Assembly (NCBI RefSeq): GCF_009828055.1
Contig: NZ_WTYB01000001.1
Span: forward strand, 635,183-699,182
Reading direction: 5' to 3'
DNA: 64,000 bases
DNA from: Erythrobacter ramosus
GTDB taxonomy: Bacteria; Pseudomonadota; Alphaproteobacteria; Sphingomonadales; Sphingomonadaceae
Below, piece after piece: positions 8,956-17,202 of the stretch. Numbering within the stretch: position 1 is the stretch's first letter; each line of letters begins with the position of its first letter. The position numbers and the translations under genes were made by a program. Below the pieces are notes generated by a model that saw only the letters and a list, made by a program, of their open reading frames with translations, was not told the origin of the DNA and did no database searches.

Positions 8956-9477
8956 CTAGATCCTCTCACTCACCTTGATCGCAAACCGGCATCCGAGCCG
9001 GATCGCCCCCGCTAGCAACGGATAGGCGGGTGCACGCTCTGCGCCGTTGGCCATGGCCGCGTCGAGGTGATCGCGTTCGTCGGCGCGGAAGGCTTCGATC
9101 ATTTCGGCAAGTTCCGGGTCAGCCCCGGAGGCTTCGAGTTTTTCGAGCTGTTCGGTGTAATGCTTGTCGATCTCGGTCTCGACCGCCGCCGTGCAGGCCA
9201 TCGCCGCTTCCGGGCCGAGCAGCGCGGTGAACGCACCCAGCCCGTATCCCGCCGCCGACCAGAACGGATGCAGCATCGTCGGACGCACGCCGCGCCGGGT
9301 CAGCAGCGCGTCAAACTTGGCGCGGTGCTCGGCCTCCTGCGCGGCCATGTGGCGGATTTCGGCCGAATGCGGCCCGCGATCGCCCATCACGGCAAGCTGA
9401 CCTTCATAGATGCGGGTCGCGCCGAATTCGCCGGCCTGATCGACCCGGATCATGCGGTGGAGTTCATCGCCCTGCAT
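8956..9477 (-). CDS. coq7: Demethoxyubiquinone hydroxylase, Coq7 (di-iron)
   Basis: Hydroxylates 2-polyprenyl-3-methyl-6-methoxy-benzoquinol late in ubiquinone synthesis, at the membrane face. 173 residues, the single-domain alphaproteobacterial length. Ferritin-like di-iron ligands are visible as DQAGEFGA (Glu), EAEHRAKF (ExxH), VETEIDKHY and FRADERDHLDAA (Glu and ExxxH-type). The start at ATG 9477 has AAGGAG seven bases upstream. Followed on the minus strand side by the repeat element; upstream by dsbB, 24 bases away. Confidence 0.92.
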   Translation of the reverse strand: MQGDELHRMIRVDQAGEFGATRIYEGQLAVMGDRGPHSAEIRHMAAQEAEHRAKFDALLTRRGVRPTMLHPFWSAAGYGLGAFTALLGPEAAMACTAAVETEIDKHYTEQLEKLEASGADPELAEMIEAFRADERDHLDAAMANGAERAPAYPLLAGAIRLGCRFAIKVSERI

Positions 9478-9500
9478 TGTCGGCTCCTTCGTTTGCATTC

Positions 9501-9953
9501 CTACTTCCTATACGCCGCGAGCGCCACAATGGCCGCACCGCTGACGCTGGAAATCAGGAAATTGAACCCGGCGAGCGAGATGCCCCCCAGGGTCCACGGG
9601 GCCACATCGCAGCGGATCAATGGTGCGGCATTGAAGTCCAGCACGTCGGCCCCCGCCATCGGCGCGGTGCAGGCGGTGATCCCCTCCCACCAGCCATATT
9701 CGACCCCGGCATGAAAGCCGCCGATCAGCCCGGAGGTCAGGATCGCGAGGCCCGCCAGCGCGGTCCACACCTGCGGCGGCTTCATCAGGTAAGCGAGGAG
9801 CCCAATGCCGACTGCGGCAAAATGGGGATAGCGCTGCCACCAGCACATCTCGCACGGCGGCAGGCTGAAACCATATTGCGACACATAGGCCCCGCCCAGC
9901 AATGCCGCCGGGACCAGCACGGCAAGCGCGCGGGCCTTACCCAGATTGTCCAT
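9501..9953 (-). CDS. dsbB: Disulfide bond formation protein B family
   Basis: 150-residue inner-membrane quinone-linked oxidoreductase of the DsbB family, which re-oxidises periplasmic DsbA. Four hydrophobic segments; first periplasmic loop has the redox pair in PPCEMCWWQRYPH and the second loop has two more cysteines (ITACTAP and LIRCDVAP), the expected DsbB pattern. ATG 9953 is preceded by AAGGG that overlaps the end of the upstream protease gene, 12 bases away, implying cotranscription. Neighbouring coq7 makes ubiquinone, the electron acceptor of DsbB. Confidence 0.9.
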   Translation of the reverse strand: MDNLGKARALAVLVPAALLGGAYVSQYGFSLPPCEMCWWQRYPHFAAVGIGLLAYLMKPPQVWTALAGLAILTSGLIGGFHAGVEYGWWEGITACTAPMAGADVLDFNAAPLIRCDVAPWTLGGISLAGFNFLISSVSGAAIVALAAYRK

Positions 9954-9965
9954 CACGCGTCGCCC

Positions 9966-11327
9966 TTACGGTTTGGCCGGTCGGGGCGCCGGACGAAGCG
10001 CGACAGTGCTCTTGGTGGTGCGGCGCAGGGTTTCCATCGCATAATGCAGCTGGAAGTCCTTCACGCCCTGCTGTTCAAGCTGTGCGGCGGTGAGCTGGAA
10101 GCGCGGATCGGCGATCTTGTCCGCCTCCATCTCCTCGTCCTTGACCGCGAGTTCGTTGATCAGATGGCCGCGCAAATCGCTCTCGCGGGTCTGGTACTTC
10201 ATCCGCAGCACGTAATCCGGGTCAGAGATCTGAGGCACGGCGATGTCGGGGCGGATACCGCCCTCCTGCACCGATTTGCCCGCCGGGGTGAAGTACCGCG
10301 CCGTGGTGAGCTTGAGCGCGGCATCGGGGCCGAGCGGGAGGAGCGATTGCACGCTCCCCTTGCCGAAACTGCGCTCACCCATGACAAGCGCCCGGCGGTG
10401 ATCCTGCAACGCCCCCGCAACGATCTCGCTCGCCGAAGCAGAACCGGCGTTGATCAGCACGATCATCGGCACGCCTTCGGCCATGTCGCCGCGATAGACG
10501 GTTTCGGCATCGTAGAGCATCGTTTCGCCCCGCGCCCGGCCGCGCTGGCTGACGATGCGGCCATCGCTGAGGAACAGGTCCGACAGCGCCACCGACTCAT
10601 CCAGGCTCCCGCCCGGATTGTTGCGCAGGTCGAGCACCAGCCCGCTGACGCGCCCGCCCGGCGCCTTCTTCTTGATGTCCTGCCATGCGGCATAGACGTC
10701 GGCGCCGACATTGGCGGAGAATTCGTTGACCGTGATGATGCCGATATTACCAGCCGCGACTTCGTGCGTGACCGGCTCAAGCTCGATCACACCGCGGGTC
10801 ACATTGACTTCGAGCGGTTCTTCGCGGCCCGGACGGAAAATCGTCAGCTGGATCGAAGTCCCCTTCGGCCCGCGCATCTGCGCGACCGCATCGTCAAGCT
10901 TGGTGTCGACGATCAGCTTGCCGTTCAGGTGCGTGATGAAATCGCCTGCCTTGACCCCGGCGGTTTCGGCCGGGCTGCCGCGGAACGGCGAGACGACCTT
11001 CACCGCGCCATCCTCCATCACCACCGATAGGCCGAGGCCCGAATACTGCCCGTCGATCATCGTCTCCAGTCGTTGGAGATCGCCGCCATCGAGATAGGCC
11101 GAATGCGGATCGAGCGCCGCCAGCATCCCATCAATCGCGCCGCGGATCAGCACGTCATCCTCGACCGGCTCGACATAGCTGGACTTCACCCGCTGGAACA
11201 CCGCGAACAGCTTGGCGAATTCGGGGCCGGCGCGGCCATCGACCTGGGCCATGGTGGCGGTGGTGGCGGGGATCAGCGCGACAGCGGTGACAAGCGCGGC
11301 GCTGCGCAGGAGAGCGGCGATTTTCAT
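9966..11327 (-). CDS. Carboxyl-terminal processing protease (S41)
   Basis: 453 residues, periplasmic C-terminal processing peptidase. Signal peptide at the N-terminus (MKIAALLRSAALVTAVALIP...), a PDZ domain (about residues 85-165, GQYSGLGLSVV through GAVKVVSPFRGSPAETAGVKAGD split over the domain), then the S41 catalytic domain with the nucleophile serine in NAGSASASEIVAG and the general-base lysine in RSFGKGSVQS. The CtpA class trims or degrades envelope proteins such as peptidoglycan hydrolases, which fits the EnvC-like gene just upstream. Start taken at ATG 11327; the longer frame opens only with TTG. Confidence 0.9.
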   Translation of the reverse strand: MKIAALLRSAALVTAVALIPATTATMAQVDGRAGPEFAKLFAVFQRVKSSYVEPVEDDVLIRGAIDGMLAALDPHSAYLDGGDLQRLETMIDGQYSGLGLSVVMEDGAVKVVSPFRGSPAETAGVKAGDFITHLNGKLIVDTKLDDAVAQMRGPKGTSIQLTIFRPGREEPLEVNVTRGVIELEPVTHEVAAGNIGIITVNEFSANVGADVYAAWQDIKKKAPGGRVSGLVLDLRNNPGGSLDESVALSDLFLSDGRIVSQRGRARGETMLYDAETVYRGDMAEGVPMIVLINAGSASASEIVAGALQDHRRALVMGERSFGKGSVQSLLPLGPDAALKLTTARYFTPAGKSVQEGGIRPDIAVPQISDPDYVLRMKYQTRESDLRGHLINELAVKDEEMEADKIADPRFQLTAAQLEQQGVKDFQLHYAMETLRRTTKSTVALRPAPRPAKP

Positions 11328-11460
11328 GGACGTGGCAAGGCTCCTTTGAAGTGGCAAGGTATAGGATTGCCGGTGTGAACGCCAGATGAGAGCGATTGCA
11401 GTGCGTCGAGCGTGCCCACGCGGGACAGGGCCAAGCGTTGCCTGTGCGAGATTTCGGCAA

Positions 11461-12687
11461 TTATCTTAAATATTGCAGAGGGTTGACCGGCTTACCCTCG
11501 CGCCGCAATTCAATCGTCACCGGCTCCGCCCCACCGCTCGCCCGGCCCATCGGGCTGCCGCCGATCACCAGATCACCTACCGCGACCTCGACCTGCTCAA
11601 GCCCGGTGACGAGGCTGGTCCAACCGCCGTCATGTTCGATGATGACGATTCGTCCGAACCCGCGATAGGCCCCGGCAAAGGCAATCCGCCCGCGGGCAGG
11701 GGCCACCACCTGTGCATCCTTGGCCGGGGCCAGGCTCAATCCGGTGCTGGCGATGCCGCTGGCGCGTTTGGCTCCGAAGCCTGTCAGCGTGCGGCCCTGC
11801 ACGGGAAGCTGGAAATCTCGCGGCGGCGGGGTGCTTGCACTCGGCGCGGGCGCGGGTGCAGCGGGGAGCGCAGCGGCCAGATCGGGAGGGCGCAGCACCG
11901 GGCCGGGCAGCGCGGCGAGTTCCTGACGGAGCGCCGCCACTTCGCCCAATTTGTCCACCAAACCATCGAGATCGCGCGCTTCCTCGGCCAGAGCGAGTGC
12001 GCGCTCGCCTTCACGCTGGGCTGCCCCGCGCGCATTGCGGGAGGCGAGGCGCTGCTGGTTTTCGAGCGTGGCGAGTTCAATACGGCGCTGGCGCAGGGCG
12101 CTTTCGCCGCTGCGCATCTGATCAAGCGCACGTGCCGCCTGGGCTTCGAGCGCGCGGCCGCGGTCAAGCTCGCTGCGCAGCGCGGTGGTGCGGGCGCGGA
12201 TTTGCGGCACGGCACTGTCCAGCACGGCGCGGACATGAACCACGTCCTTGAGCGAGCCCGGTTGCAACGCGGCGAGCGCCAGCGGGCGGCGGGCAGCGGT
12301 CTGGAGCGCGGCGGCGAGGCGGGCAGTCGGCTCCTGCTTCTTGGACAGCCGGGCGGTCAACGTGGCGCGGGCTTGCCGCGCGATGGTGAGCCGCGCGCGG
12401 GCGACTTCGATGTCAGCTTCCGCCTGCTGGATGCGGGCGGCGAGTGCGGCAGCCTCACTCGCGGTGCGGGTGGCGGCTTCGGTCGCGGCCTCGGCCTCGC
12501 GGGTCAGGCGTGCCGCGCGCCCCTCGGCCAAGCGGCTTTCACGGGTGGCACGGGCGAGCGCGGCTTCGGCCTCGTCTGGCGCGAGTAGGGCGATCGACGG
12601 AGCGGCCTGTGTTTCAGGCAAAGCCAGCGCCAGCGCTCCGCCGAAGCCAAACATGGCAAGCAAGGTGAGGATGATCGGCCGCGACAT
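11461..12687 (-). CDS. EnvC-like murein hydrolase activator, M23 fold
   Basis: 408 residues. N-terminal signal/anchor, a long coiled coil (about 35-270, Ala/Arg/Glu-rich heptads) and a C-terminal LytM/M23 domain (about 285-408). In EnvC relatives this domain is degenerate and activates amidases at the division site; here the expected HxxxD and HxH zinc ligands are not evident (ends VTIELRREGKPVNPLQYL rather than LHFE), supporting an activator rather than an active peptidase. ATG 12687 lies 7 bases after rlmH. The gene order rlmH-envC-ctpA is common in Alphaproteobacteria. Confidence 0.87.
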   Translation of the reverse strand: MSRPIILTLLAMFGFGGALALALPETQAAPSIALLAPDEAEAALARATRESRLAEGRAARLTREAEAATEAATRTASEAAALAARIQQAEADIEVARARLTIARQARATLTARLSKKQEPTARLAAALQTAARRPLALAALQPGSLKDVVHVRAVLDSAVPQIRARTTALRSELDRGRALEAQAARALDQMRSGESALRQRRIELATLENQQRLASRNARGAAQREGERALALAEEARDLDGLVDKLGEVAALRQELAALPGPVLRPPDLAAALPAAPAPAPSASTPPPRDFQLPVQGRTLTGFGAKRASGIASTGLSLAPAKDAQVVAPARGRIAFAGAYRGFGRIVIIEHDGGWTSLVTGLEQVEVAVGDLVIGGSPMGRASGGAEPVTIELRREGKPVNPLQYLR

Positions 12688-12694
12688 GGCGGTG

Positions 12695-13117
12695 TCATGC
12701 CCGATGATAGGGATGCCCTGCAAGGATCGTGGTGGCGCGGTAGAGCTGTTCGATCAGCATCGCCCGGGCGAGCATATGCGGCCAGGTTGCCGGGCCAAAG
12801 GCGAGCAGCAGATCCGCTGAGGCACGCTCGGCGTCAGAATGCCCATCAGCCGCGCCTAGCATGAAACGCGTCTCGCGCACGCCCTCGTCCCGCCAGCGGC
12901 CGAGAAGATGGGCGAAATCCTCCGACGTCATCGCCTTCCCGCGCTCATCAAGCAGCACCGTGCGGCATGGGGTGAGCGCATCAGCCACCTTGCCCGCGCC
13001 GGTATCGGGCCACTCGGTGAGCTTGAACGGCCAGGTCATGCGCTTGGCATAGCGATCCACCAGCTCACCTTCGGGCGAGCGCCCAATCTTCCCACGCGCG
13101 ATGATGTGAAGCAGGAT
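12695..13117 (-). CDS. rlmH: 23S rRNA pseudouridine1915 N3-methyltransferase RlmH, non-canonical start
   Basis: SPOUT-fold methyltransferase acting on helix 69 of 23S rRNA. C-terminal features are clear: FMLGAADGH (knot region, equivalent to GGPEG), MLARAMLIEQLYRA and the terminal HPYHRA. The conserved N-terminus LLHIIARGKIGRSPEGEL is encoded upstream of the first standard start (GTG 13060), but no ATG, GTG or TTG lies in frame before it. The codon aligned to the usual Met is ATC at 13117-13115, with AGGGG eight bases upstream; the next codon is CTG. With an ATC start the protein is 140 residues, the normal length. Start from GTG 13060 would lose about 19 conserved residues. Confidence 0.85.
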   Translation of the reverse strand: MLLHIIARGKIGRSPEGELVDRYAKRMTWPFKLTEWPDTGAGKVADALTPCRTVLLDERGKAMTSEDFAHLLGRWRDEGVRETRFMLGAADGHSDAERASADLLLAFGPATWPHMLARAMLIEQLYRATTILAGHPYHRA

Positions 13118-13146
13118 GGAACGAACCCCTGAGTGCCAGAGACAAA

Positions 13147-13244
13147 CGGTCGCGAAGCGACCGCAAGGGCGACCGCCCGCCCGCAGGTGCTCAAGCCCGC
13201 AGGGCTTGAAACAGCACCGAGGACGTGCCCGCGGAGGCGGGCAC
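13147..13244. repeat. Hairpin-rich dispersed intergenic repeat, copy 2 (inverted)
   Basis: Inverse-orientation relative of the 8833-8928 element, about 98 bases, between rsfS and rlmH. Hairpins: CGGTCGC-GAA-GCGACCG (13147-13163), CAAGCCC-GCA-GGGCTTG (13192-13208, absent from copy 1) and GTGCCCGC-GGAG-GCGGGCAC (13225-13244). The outer hairpins match copy 1 with a compensatory base-pair change in the 8-bp stem (A-T in copy 1, G-C here) and different loop bases in the 7-bp one. The GCGGGCGGGCGGTCGCCC core is identical. Confidence 0.75.
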
Positions 13245-13257
13245 GCTCACAAAAAGC

Positions 13258-13692
13258 CTACGCTCTTCCCTGCGTCGGCTCACCACCCTCGAATGACCAC
13301 ATGCGTTCAAGGTTGTAGAAGGTGCGCACTTCGGGGCGGAACAGGTGGACGACCACATCGCCCGCGTCGATCAGCACCCAGTCGGCAGCCGGCAGGCCTT
13401 CGATGCGCGCATGGCCGAAGCCGGCTTTCTTGATCTCTTCGGCCAGCTTTTGCGCCATTGATGCCACCTGACGGGTCGAGCGGCCGCTGGCGATCACCAT
13501 GTGATCGGCAATCGAGCTTTTGCCCTCAAGCGGGATGGTGACAATCTCCTGCGCCTGATCATCATCAAGCTGCGCGAGCACCAGCTGGTGCAGGGCATCG
13601 GTAGCCATCTCAGGCTTGCCCAGCGACGTGGCTGTGGTGGCGGCGGCTTGCACCGCGCCAAGCGGAAGGGAAGCGACAAAGGCCTCGGTCAT
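13258..13692 (-). CDS. rsfS: Ribosome silencing factor RsfS
   Basis: 144 residues. RsfS binds L14 of the 50S subunit and blocks subunit joining in starvation. The domain covers the core LHQLVLAQLDDDQAQEIVTI, then GKSSIADHMVIASGRSTRQVASMA and ADWVLIDAGDVVVHLFRPEVR, and FYNLERMW near the end, all typical. The N-terminal 30 residues are Ala/Thr-rich and variable; start is either ATG 13692 or ATG 13737. nadD upstream and rlmH downstream form the usual nadD-rsfS-rlmH cluster, here interrupted by the repeat. Confidence 0.92.
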   Translation of the reverse strand: MTEAFVASLPLGAVQAAATTATSLGKPEMATDALHQLVLAQLDDDQAQEIVTIPLEGKSSIADHMVIASGRSTRQVASMAQKLAEEIKKAGFGHARIEGLPAADWVLIDAGDVVVHLFRPEVRTFYNLERMWSFEGGEPTQGRA

Positions 13693-13779
13693 CGGCAATC
13701 GGGTATCTCCAGAGTTTGAGGTCAATGCAGGCCACATGACGCAAGCGGGCAGAACACTGGGCCGAAACGCTGACGCGCC

Positions 13780-14463
13780 TCATGCCTTGTCCTCTTGCCT
13801 GAGCTTACGGAATGTCAGCCGGTCACGCACCTTTGCCCCTCGTTCCTGACTATCCAATCCCTTGCCAAGCAAAGCATCGGCCCACCCGGCATGGGCACGG
13901 CGAATGGCCGTGGCCGAGCGGTAGTCCGGATCGAAACGCAATAACACCAGGGCTGGTGCGCTCCATTGCCCCCGTTTCCGAATGCTGGCGGCGGGCACAC
14001 GATAGCGCCTGAGCCAGGCCATGGCGGGGCTCGTCATGGCATCTGCATCATAGCCCGGACGGGCGATCACCGCAATCGGCATTGTCCGGGCGATCCGGCG
14101 CCAGTCTTTCCAGCGGTGCAACTGGGCGAGATTATCGCTCCCCATCAGCCAGATGAAGCGCCGTTTGGGGTAACGCCGGGTGAGCTTGGCGAGCGTATCG
14201 ACCGTGTAGCGCGTGCCGAGTCTTTGCTCGATCGCGGTCGGCACAATGGGCGCGCGCCGCGCCTGATTCCGCGCCGATTTCAGCCGCGCAGCCAGCGGCG
14301 CCATGCCCGCCTGCGGTTTCAGCGGGTTGCCGGGGGAGACAAGCCACCAGGTCTCGTCCAGCCCCAGCGCGTCCATTGCGAACAGCGTGATCCGCCGATG
14401 CCCGCCATGCGCGGGATTGAAGCTGCCACCGAGCAGTCCAGTGAGTTGAGGGCGCGAACGCAA
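13780..14463 (-). CDS. nadD: Nicotinate-nucleotide adenylyltransferase NadD, TTG start
   Basis: Adenylates nicotinate mononucleotide to deamido-NAD in NAD synthesis. 227 residues. Nucleotidyltransferase motif GGSFNPAHGGHRRI (with the HxGH-type signature) near the N-terminus, RYTVDTL, FIWLMGSDNLAQLHRW, and the ATAIRRA (equivalent of SSTxIR) motif near the C-terminus. An in-frame TGA lies two codons before TTG 14463, and the next ATG is inside the nucleotide-binding domain, so TTG is the only sensible start. 20 bases after proA. Confidence 0.9.
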   Translation of the reverse strand: MRSRPQLTGLLGGSFNPAHGGHRRITLFAMDALGLDETWWLVSPGNPLKPQAGMAPLAARLKSARNQARRAPIVPTAIEQRLGTRYTVDTLAKLTRRYPKRRFIWLMGSDNLAQLHRWKDWRRIARTMPIAVIARPGYDADAMTSPAMAWLRRYRVPAASIRKRGQWSAPALVLLRFDPDYRSATAIRRAHAGWADALLGKGLDSQERGAKVRDRLTFRKLRQEDKA

Positions 14464-14483
14464 GGGGTGTCAGGCCTTGATTC

Positions 14484-15773
14484 TCACGGACGCGTTTGCC
14501 CGCTCCCGCGCACTTGCCACTTGTAGGTCGTCAGCCCCTCCAGCGCGACCGGGCCGCGCGCGTGCAGGCGTCCGGTGGCAATCCCGATTTCAGCGCCCAG
14601 TCCGAACTCACCCCCGTCAGCATATTGCGAGGAGGCATTGTGCATCACGATGGCGCTGTCGACTTCGGCGAGAAAGCGTTCCGCCGCCGCCTCGTCCGCC
14701 GTCACGATCACATCGGTGTGGGCCGACGAATGGCGGGCGATATGGGCGAGCGCATCCTCCAGCCCGTCAACCACCGCGACTGACGCAATGGCGTCGAGAT
14801 ATTCGGTGTCCCAGTCATTCGCGCTGGCCGGGATCACCCGGCGGTCGAGCGCCTGCGCCCGCCCGTCACCGCGCACTTCGCACCCCGCGTCAATCAACGC
14901 AGCGACCAGCGCAGCGGCTTTGGGATAGGCCGAATCGATCAGCAGCGTCTCCATCGACCCGCAGATACCGGTGCGGCGCAGCTTGGCGTTCACGGCGATG
15001 GCTTCGGCCATGGCCGGGTCGGCGGCGTGGTGGATATAGGTGTGGTTGATACCATCAAGATGCGCGAGCACCGGCACCCTCGCATCGGCCTGCACGCGCG
15101 CCACAAGGCTCTTGCCCCCGCGCGGCACGATCATGTCGATCAGCCCGCTCGCGGTCAGCATCGCACCCACACAGGCGCGGTCCTGCGAGGGGATAAGCGG
15201 CACGGCTTCGGCGGGCACCCCACCTTGGATCAGCCCTTCCACCAGTGCGGCATGGATCGCGCGGTTGGAATGCACCGCCTCGCTCCCCCCGCGCAGCAGC
15301 GCCGCATTGCCCGCCCGCACGCACAGCGCGGTAGCATCGGCGGTGACGTTGGGACGGCTTTCGTAGATGATCCCGATCACCCCGATCGGCACGCGGATAC
15401 GCTGGAATTTCAGGCCGTTGGGCTGCTCGGACTGGTCGATGACCTGCCCCACCGGATCGGGCAGATCGGCGACGGCTGCGACCGCGTCGGCAATTCCGGC
15501 AATGCGCGCGTCATCCAGCGCCAGCCGGTCGAGCATCGCGCCTGACAAACCATTGGCCTTGCCCGCTGCAAGGTCCTTGGCGTTTGCTTCCAGAACCGCC
15601 GGAGTGGCCGCCCGCAGCGCATCTGCCGCAAGGTGCAGCGCGGCTGCGCGCGCAGCGCTCGGCATCGCCGCAAGCGTGCGCTGCGCAAGGCGCGCGGCCT
15701 CAGCGAGGCGCGTCACCAGCGCGGCGGGATCGGCGGCTTCAGCGCCCGGCGAGATTGCGGTCATACGATTCAT
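14484..15773 (-). CDS. proA: Glutamate-5-semialdehyde dehydrogenase ProA
   Basis: NADPH-dependent reduction of gamma-glutamyl phosphate to glutamate 5-semialdehyde, second step of proline synthesis. 429 residues, standard for the aldehyde-dehydrogenase-fold ProA. Features: PIGVIGIIYESRPNVT, GGSEAVHSNRAI, MIVPRGGKSLVARV, the catalytic cysteine in LRRTGICGSMETLL, and HNASSQYADGGEFGLGAEIGI. Start ATG 15773; an ATG three codons later is also possible. No proB in the window. First gene of the proA-nadD-rsfS-rlmH run. Confidence 0.95.
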   Translation of the reverse strand: MNRMTAISPGAEAADPAALVTRLAEAARLAQRTLAAMPSAARAAALHLAADALRAATPAVLEANAKDLAAGKANGLSGAMLDRLALDDARIAGIADAVAAVADLPDPVGQVIDQSEQPNGLKFQRIRVPIGVIGIIYESRPNVTADATALCVRAGNAALLRGGSEAVHSNRAIHAALVEGLIQGGVPAEAVPLIPSQDRACVGAMLTASGLIDMIVPRGGKSLVARVQADARVPVLAHLDGINHTYIHHAADPAMAEAIAVNAKLRRTGICGSMETLLIDSAYPKAAALVAALIDAGCEVRGDGRAQALDRRVIPASANDWDTEYLDAIASVAVVDGLEDALAHIARHSSAHTDVIVTADEAAAERFLAEVDSAIVMHNASSQYADGGEFGLGAEIGIATGRLHARGPVALEGLTTYKWQVRGSGQTRP

Positions 15774-15877
15774 GGGGTGCGGTCTAGCACTGCGGAGCCC
15801 ACCTGTCAGGCCCATCGCCAGAGGGGCGAATCGCCTAACGCTCAGATGATTCGCGGATGCCAGGACACGGTATTAAC

Positions 15878-16046
15878 GCCGCGAAACTATGGCGCGTTCA
15901 CTTCGTCGTGATTCCCGTTCGATTCATCTGGGAGCGCCACATAGGATTCGACCACAGGTTAACGCGCTGATAGCGGCGAAATCGTGGGGCATAGATAACA
16001 AAATCGGGGCCGCAGTTTGTCAGACAGAATTGCCGCGAAATCGTGG
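15878..16046. promoter_or_regulatory. Three copies of a 15-base motif before the M23 gene
   Basis: The motif GC[C/G]GCGAAA[T/C][C/T][A/G]TGG occurs in the same orientation at 15878-15892, 15973-15987 and 16032-16046; the last two share a 14-base identical core (GCGAAATCGTGGGG). They occupy the divergent space between proA and the M23 peptidase gene, the third inside its proposed first codons. Regulatory function is inference only. The rest of 15774-16016 shows no further gene. Confidence 0.4.
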
Positions 16047-17192
16047 GGGAAACGGCTGCGCCAGTGGTTCCCTGATCGCGAATTCTTCATGCGCGCCGAC
16101 GGGCAAGTGCGCTTCATCAAACTTTCATCGAAACTCCAGATTCGCGTCGCCGCTGGCGTTGTCGCGATGGCGCTGCTGTGGCTGGTCGCTCTCGCCGTCA
16201 TGGCTTGGGGCCAATACCGTGCCGAAGCTGATCTCGCCTCGTTCGCCGAGGAAAAGGCGCGTGTCGCCACCACGGATGAGCGGATCAAGGCCTATGGCGG
16301 CAATCTCGACAAGGTGGTCGATGATCTCAAGCAGCGGCAGGAATTCCTCGACGAGATGGCGCGGATGCTGCCAGAGGATATCGTAGCCGAAGGTGCAGCA
16401 AGCGGCACTGTCTCAGATTCGTCGACCGAGGCGGCCAAGACCGTGCAAAAGGTCGGCGCGATGATCCCGCAGGCGCGCGGCCTGGCCGAAATCGAAGCCC
16501 GCCAGCTTGCCTTCGTGGAACGCCTGACCCGCTTCGCCGATGCCCGCGCCCGCCGCGCCGAGAGCGCGATGCGCAAACTGGACCTCGATCCCAAAGCCAT
16601 GAGCCGCGACACGCAGCAGGCGATGGGTGGTCCCTTCGAAGCGATCACCAGCGGAGACGATATCGACCCGCGGTTCGAACGCCTGGGCCTCAGCCTCGCG
16701 CGCATGGCGGTGCTTGAACGCGCGCTCGACGGCATCCCGCAGGTCGTCCCCGCCAGTGTCGAGAATATCACCTCGGGCTTCGGCTACCGCCGCGACCCCT
16801 TCAACGGCCACGGCGCCATGCACGCCGGGATCGACTTCAAGGGCGCGATGGGTTCGCCGATCTTTGCCGCTGCTGAAGGCCGCGTGACCTTTGCCGGATG
16901 GAAATCGGGCTATGGTCAGGCAATCGAGATTACCCATGGTAACGGGATGTTGACCCGCTATGCCCACTTGTCGCGGATCGACGTGACTGTCGGCCAGGCG
17001 GTCGCCGCCGGGGCCACCATCGGCGGGCTCGGCAGCACCGGGCGCTCGACGGGGCCGCACCTGCATTTCGAAGTCCGCATCAATGACCGCGCGGTCAATC
17101 CGCGCCCGTTTCTGGAGGCTGCCCCCGATGTTCTCAAGGAAGTCCGCAGCGGCCGACCTGACCGCCCCGCCGCCCCCGCGGCCCGCAAATAG
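16017..17192 (+). CDS. M23 peptidoglycan endopeptidase, membrane-anchored
   Basis: 391 residues. Cytoplasmic N-tail, one membrane segment (about 45-65, VAAGVVAMALLWLVALAVMAWG), a periplasmic coiled coil (to about 200), and a C-terminal M23/LytM domain. Zinc ligands are present: HAGIDF (HxxxD) and GPHLHFE (HxH), so it should be an active DD-endopeptidase. Only TTG 16017 lies in frame between an upstream stop (15996) and ATG 16089; I use TTG because RQWFPDREFF precedes the ATG and looks conserved. The next gene is a bactofilin, whose polymers recruit M23 enzymes in other Proteobacteria. Confidence 0.87.
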   Translation: MSDRIAAKSWGKRLRQWFPDREFFMRADGQVRFIKLSSKLQIRVAAGVVAMALLWLVALAVMAWGQYRAEADLASFAEEKARVATTDERIKAYGGNLDKVVDDLKQRQEFLDEMARMLPEDIVAEGAASGTVSDSSTEAAKTVQKVGAMIPQARGLAEIEARQLAFVERLTRFADARARRAESAMRKLDLDPKAMSRDTQQAMGGPFEAITSGDDIDPRFERLGLSLARMAVLERALDGIPQVVPASVENITSGFGYRRDPFNGHGAMHAGIDFKGAMGSPIFAAAEGRVTFAGWKSGYGQAIEITHGNGMLTRYAHLSRIDVTVGQAVAAGATIGGLGSTGRSTGPHLHFEVRINDRAVNPRPFLEAAPDVLKEVRSGRPDRPAAPAARK

Positions 17193-17202
17193 GAGCAGCA
17201 GC

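Noticed and set aside
9477..11030. 517-codon open frame on the plus strand
   Set aside because: It overlaps dsbB and ctpA entirely on the opposite strand; composition is that of a high-GC shadow frame with no recognisable motifs.
15873..15964. TTAAC motifs at 15873 and 15959 as CtrA boxes
   Set aside because: Neither makes the TTAA-N7-TTAA pair required for the consensus.
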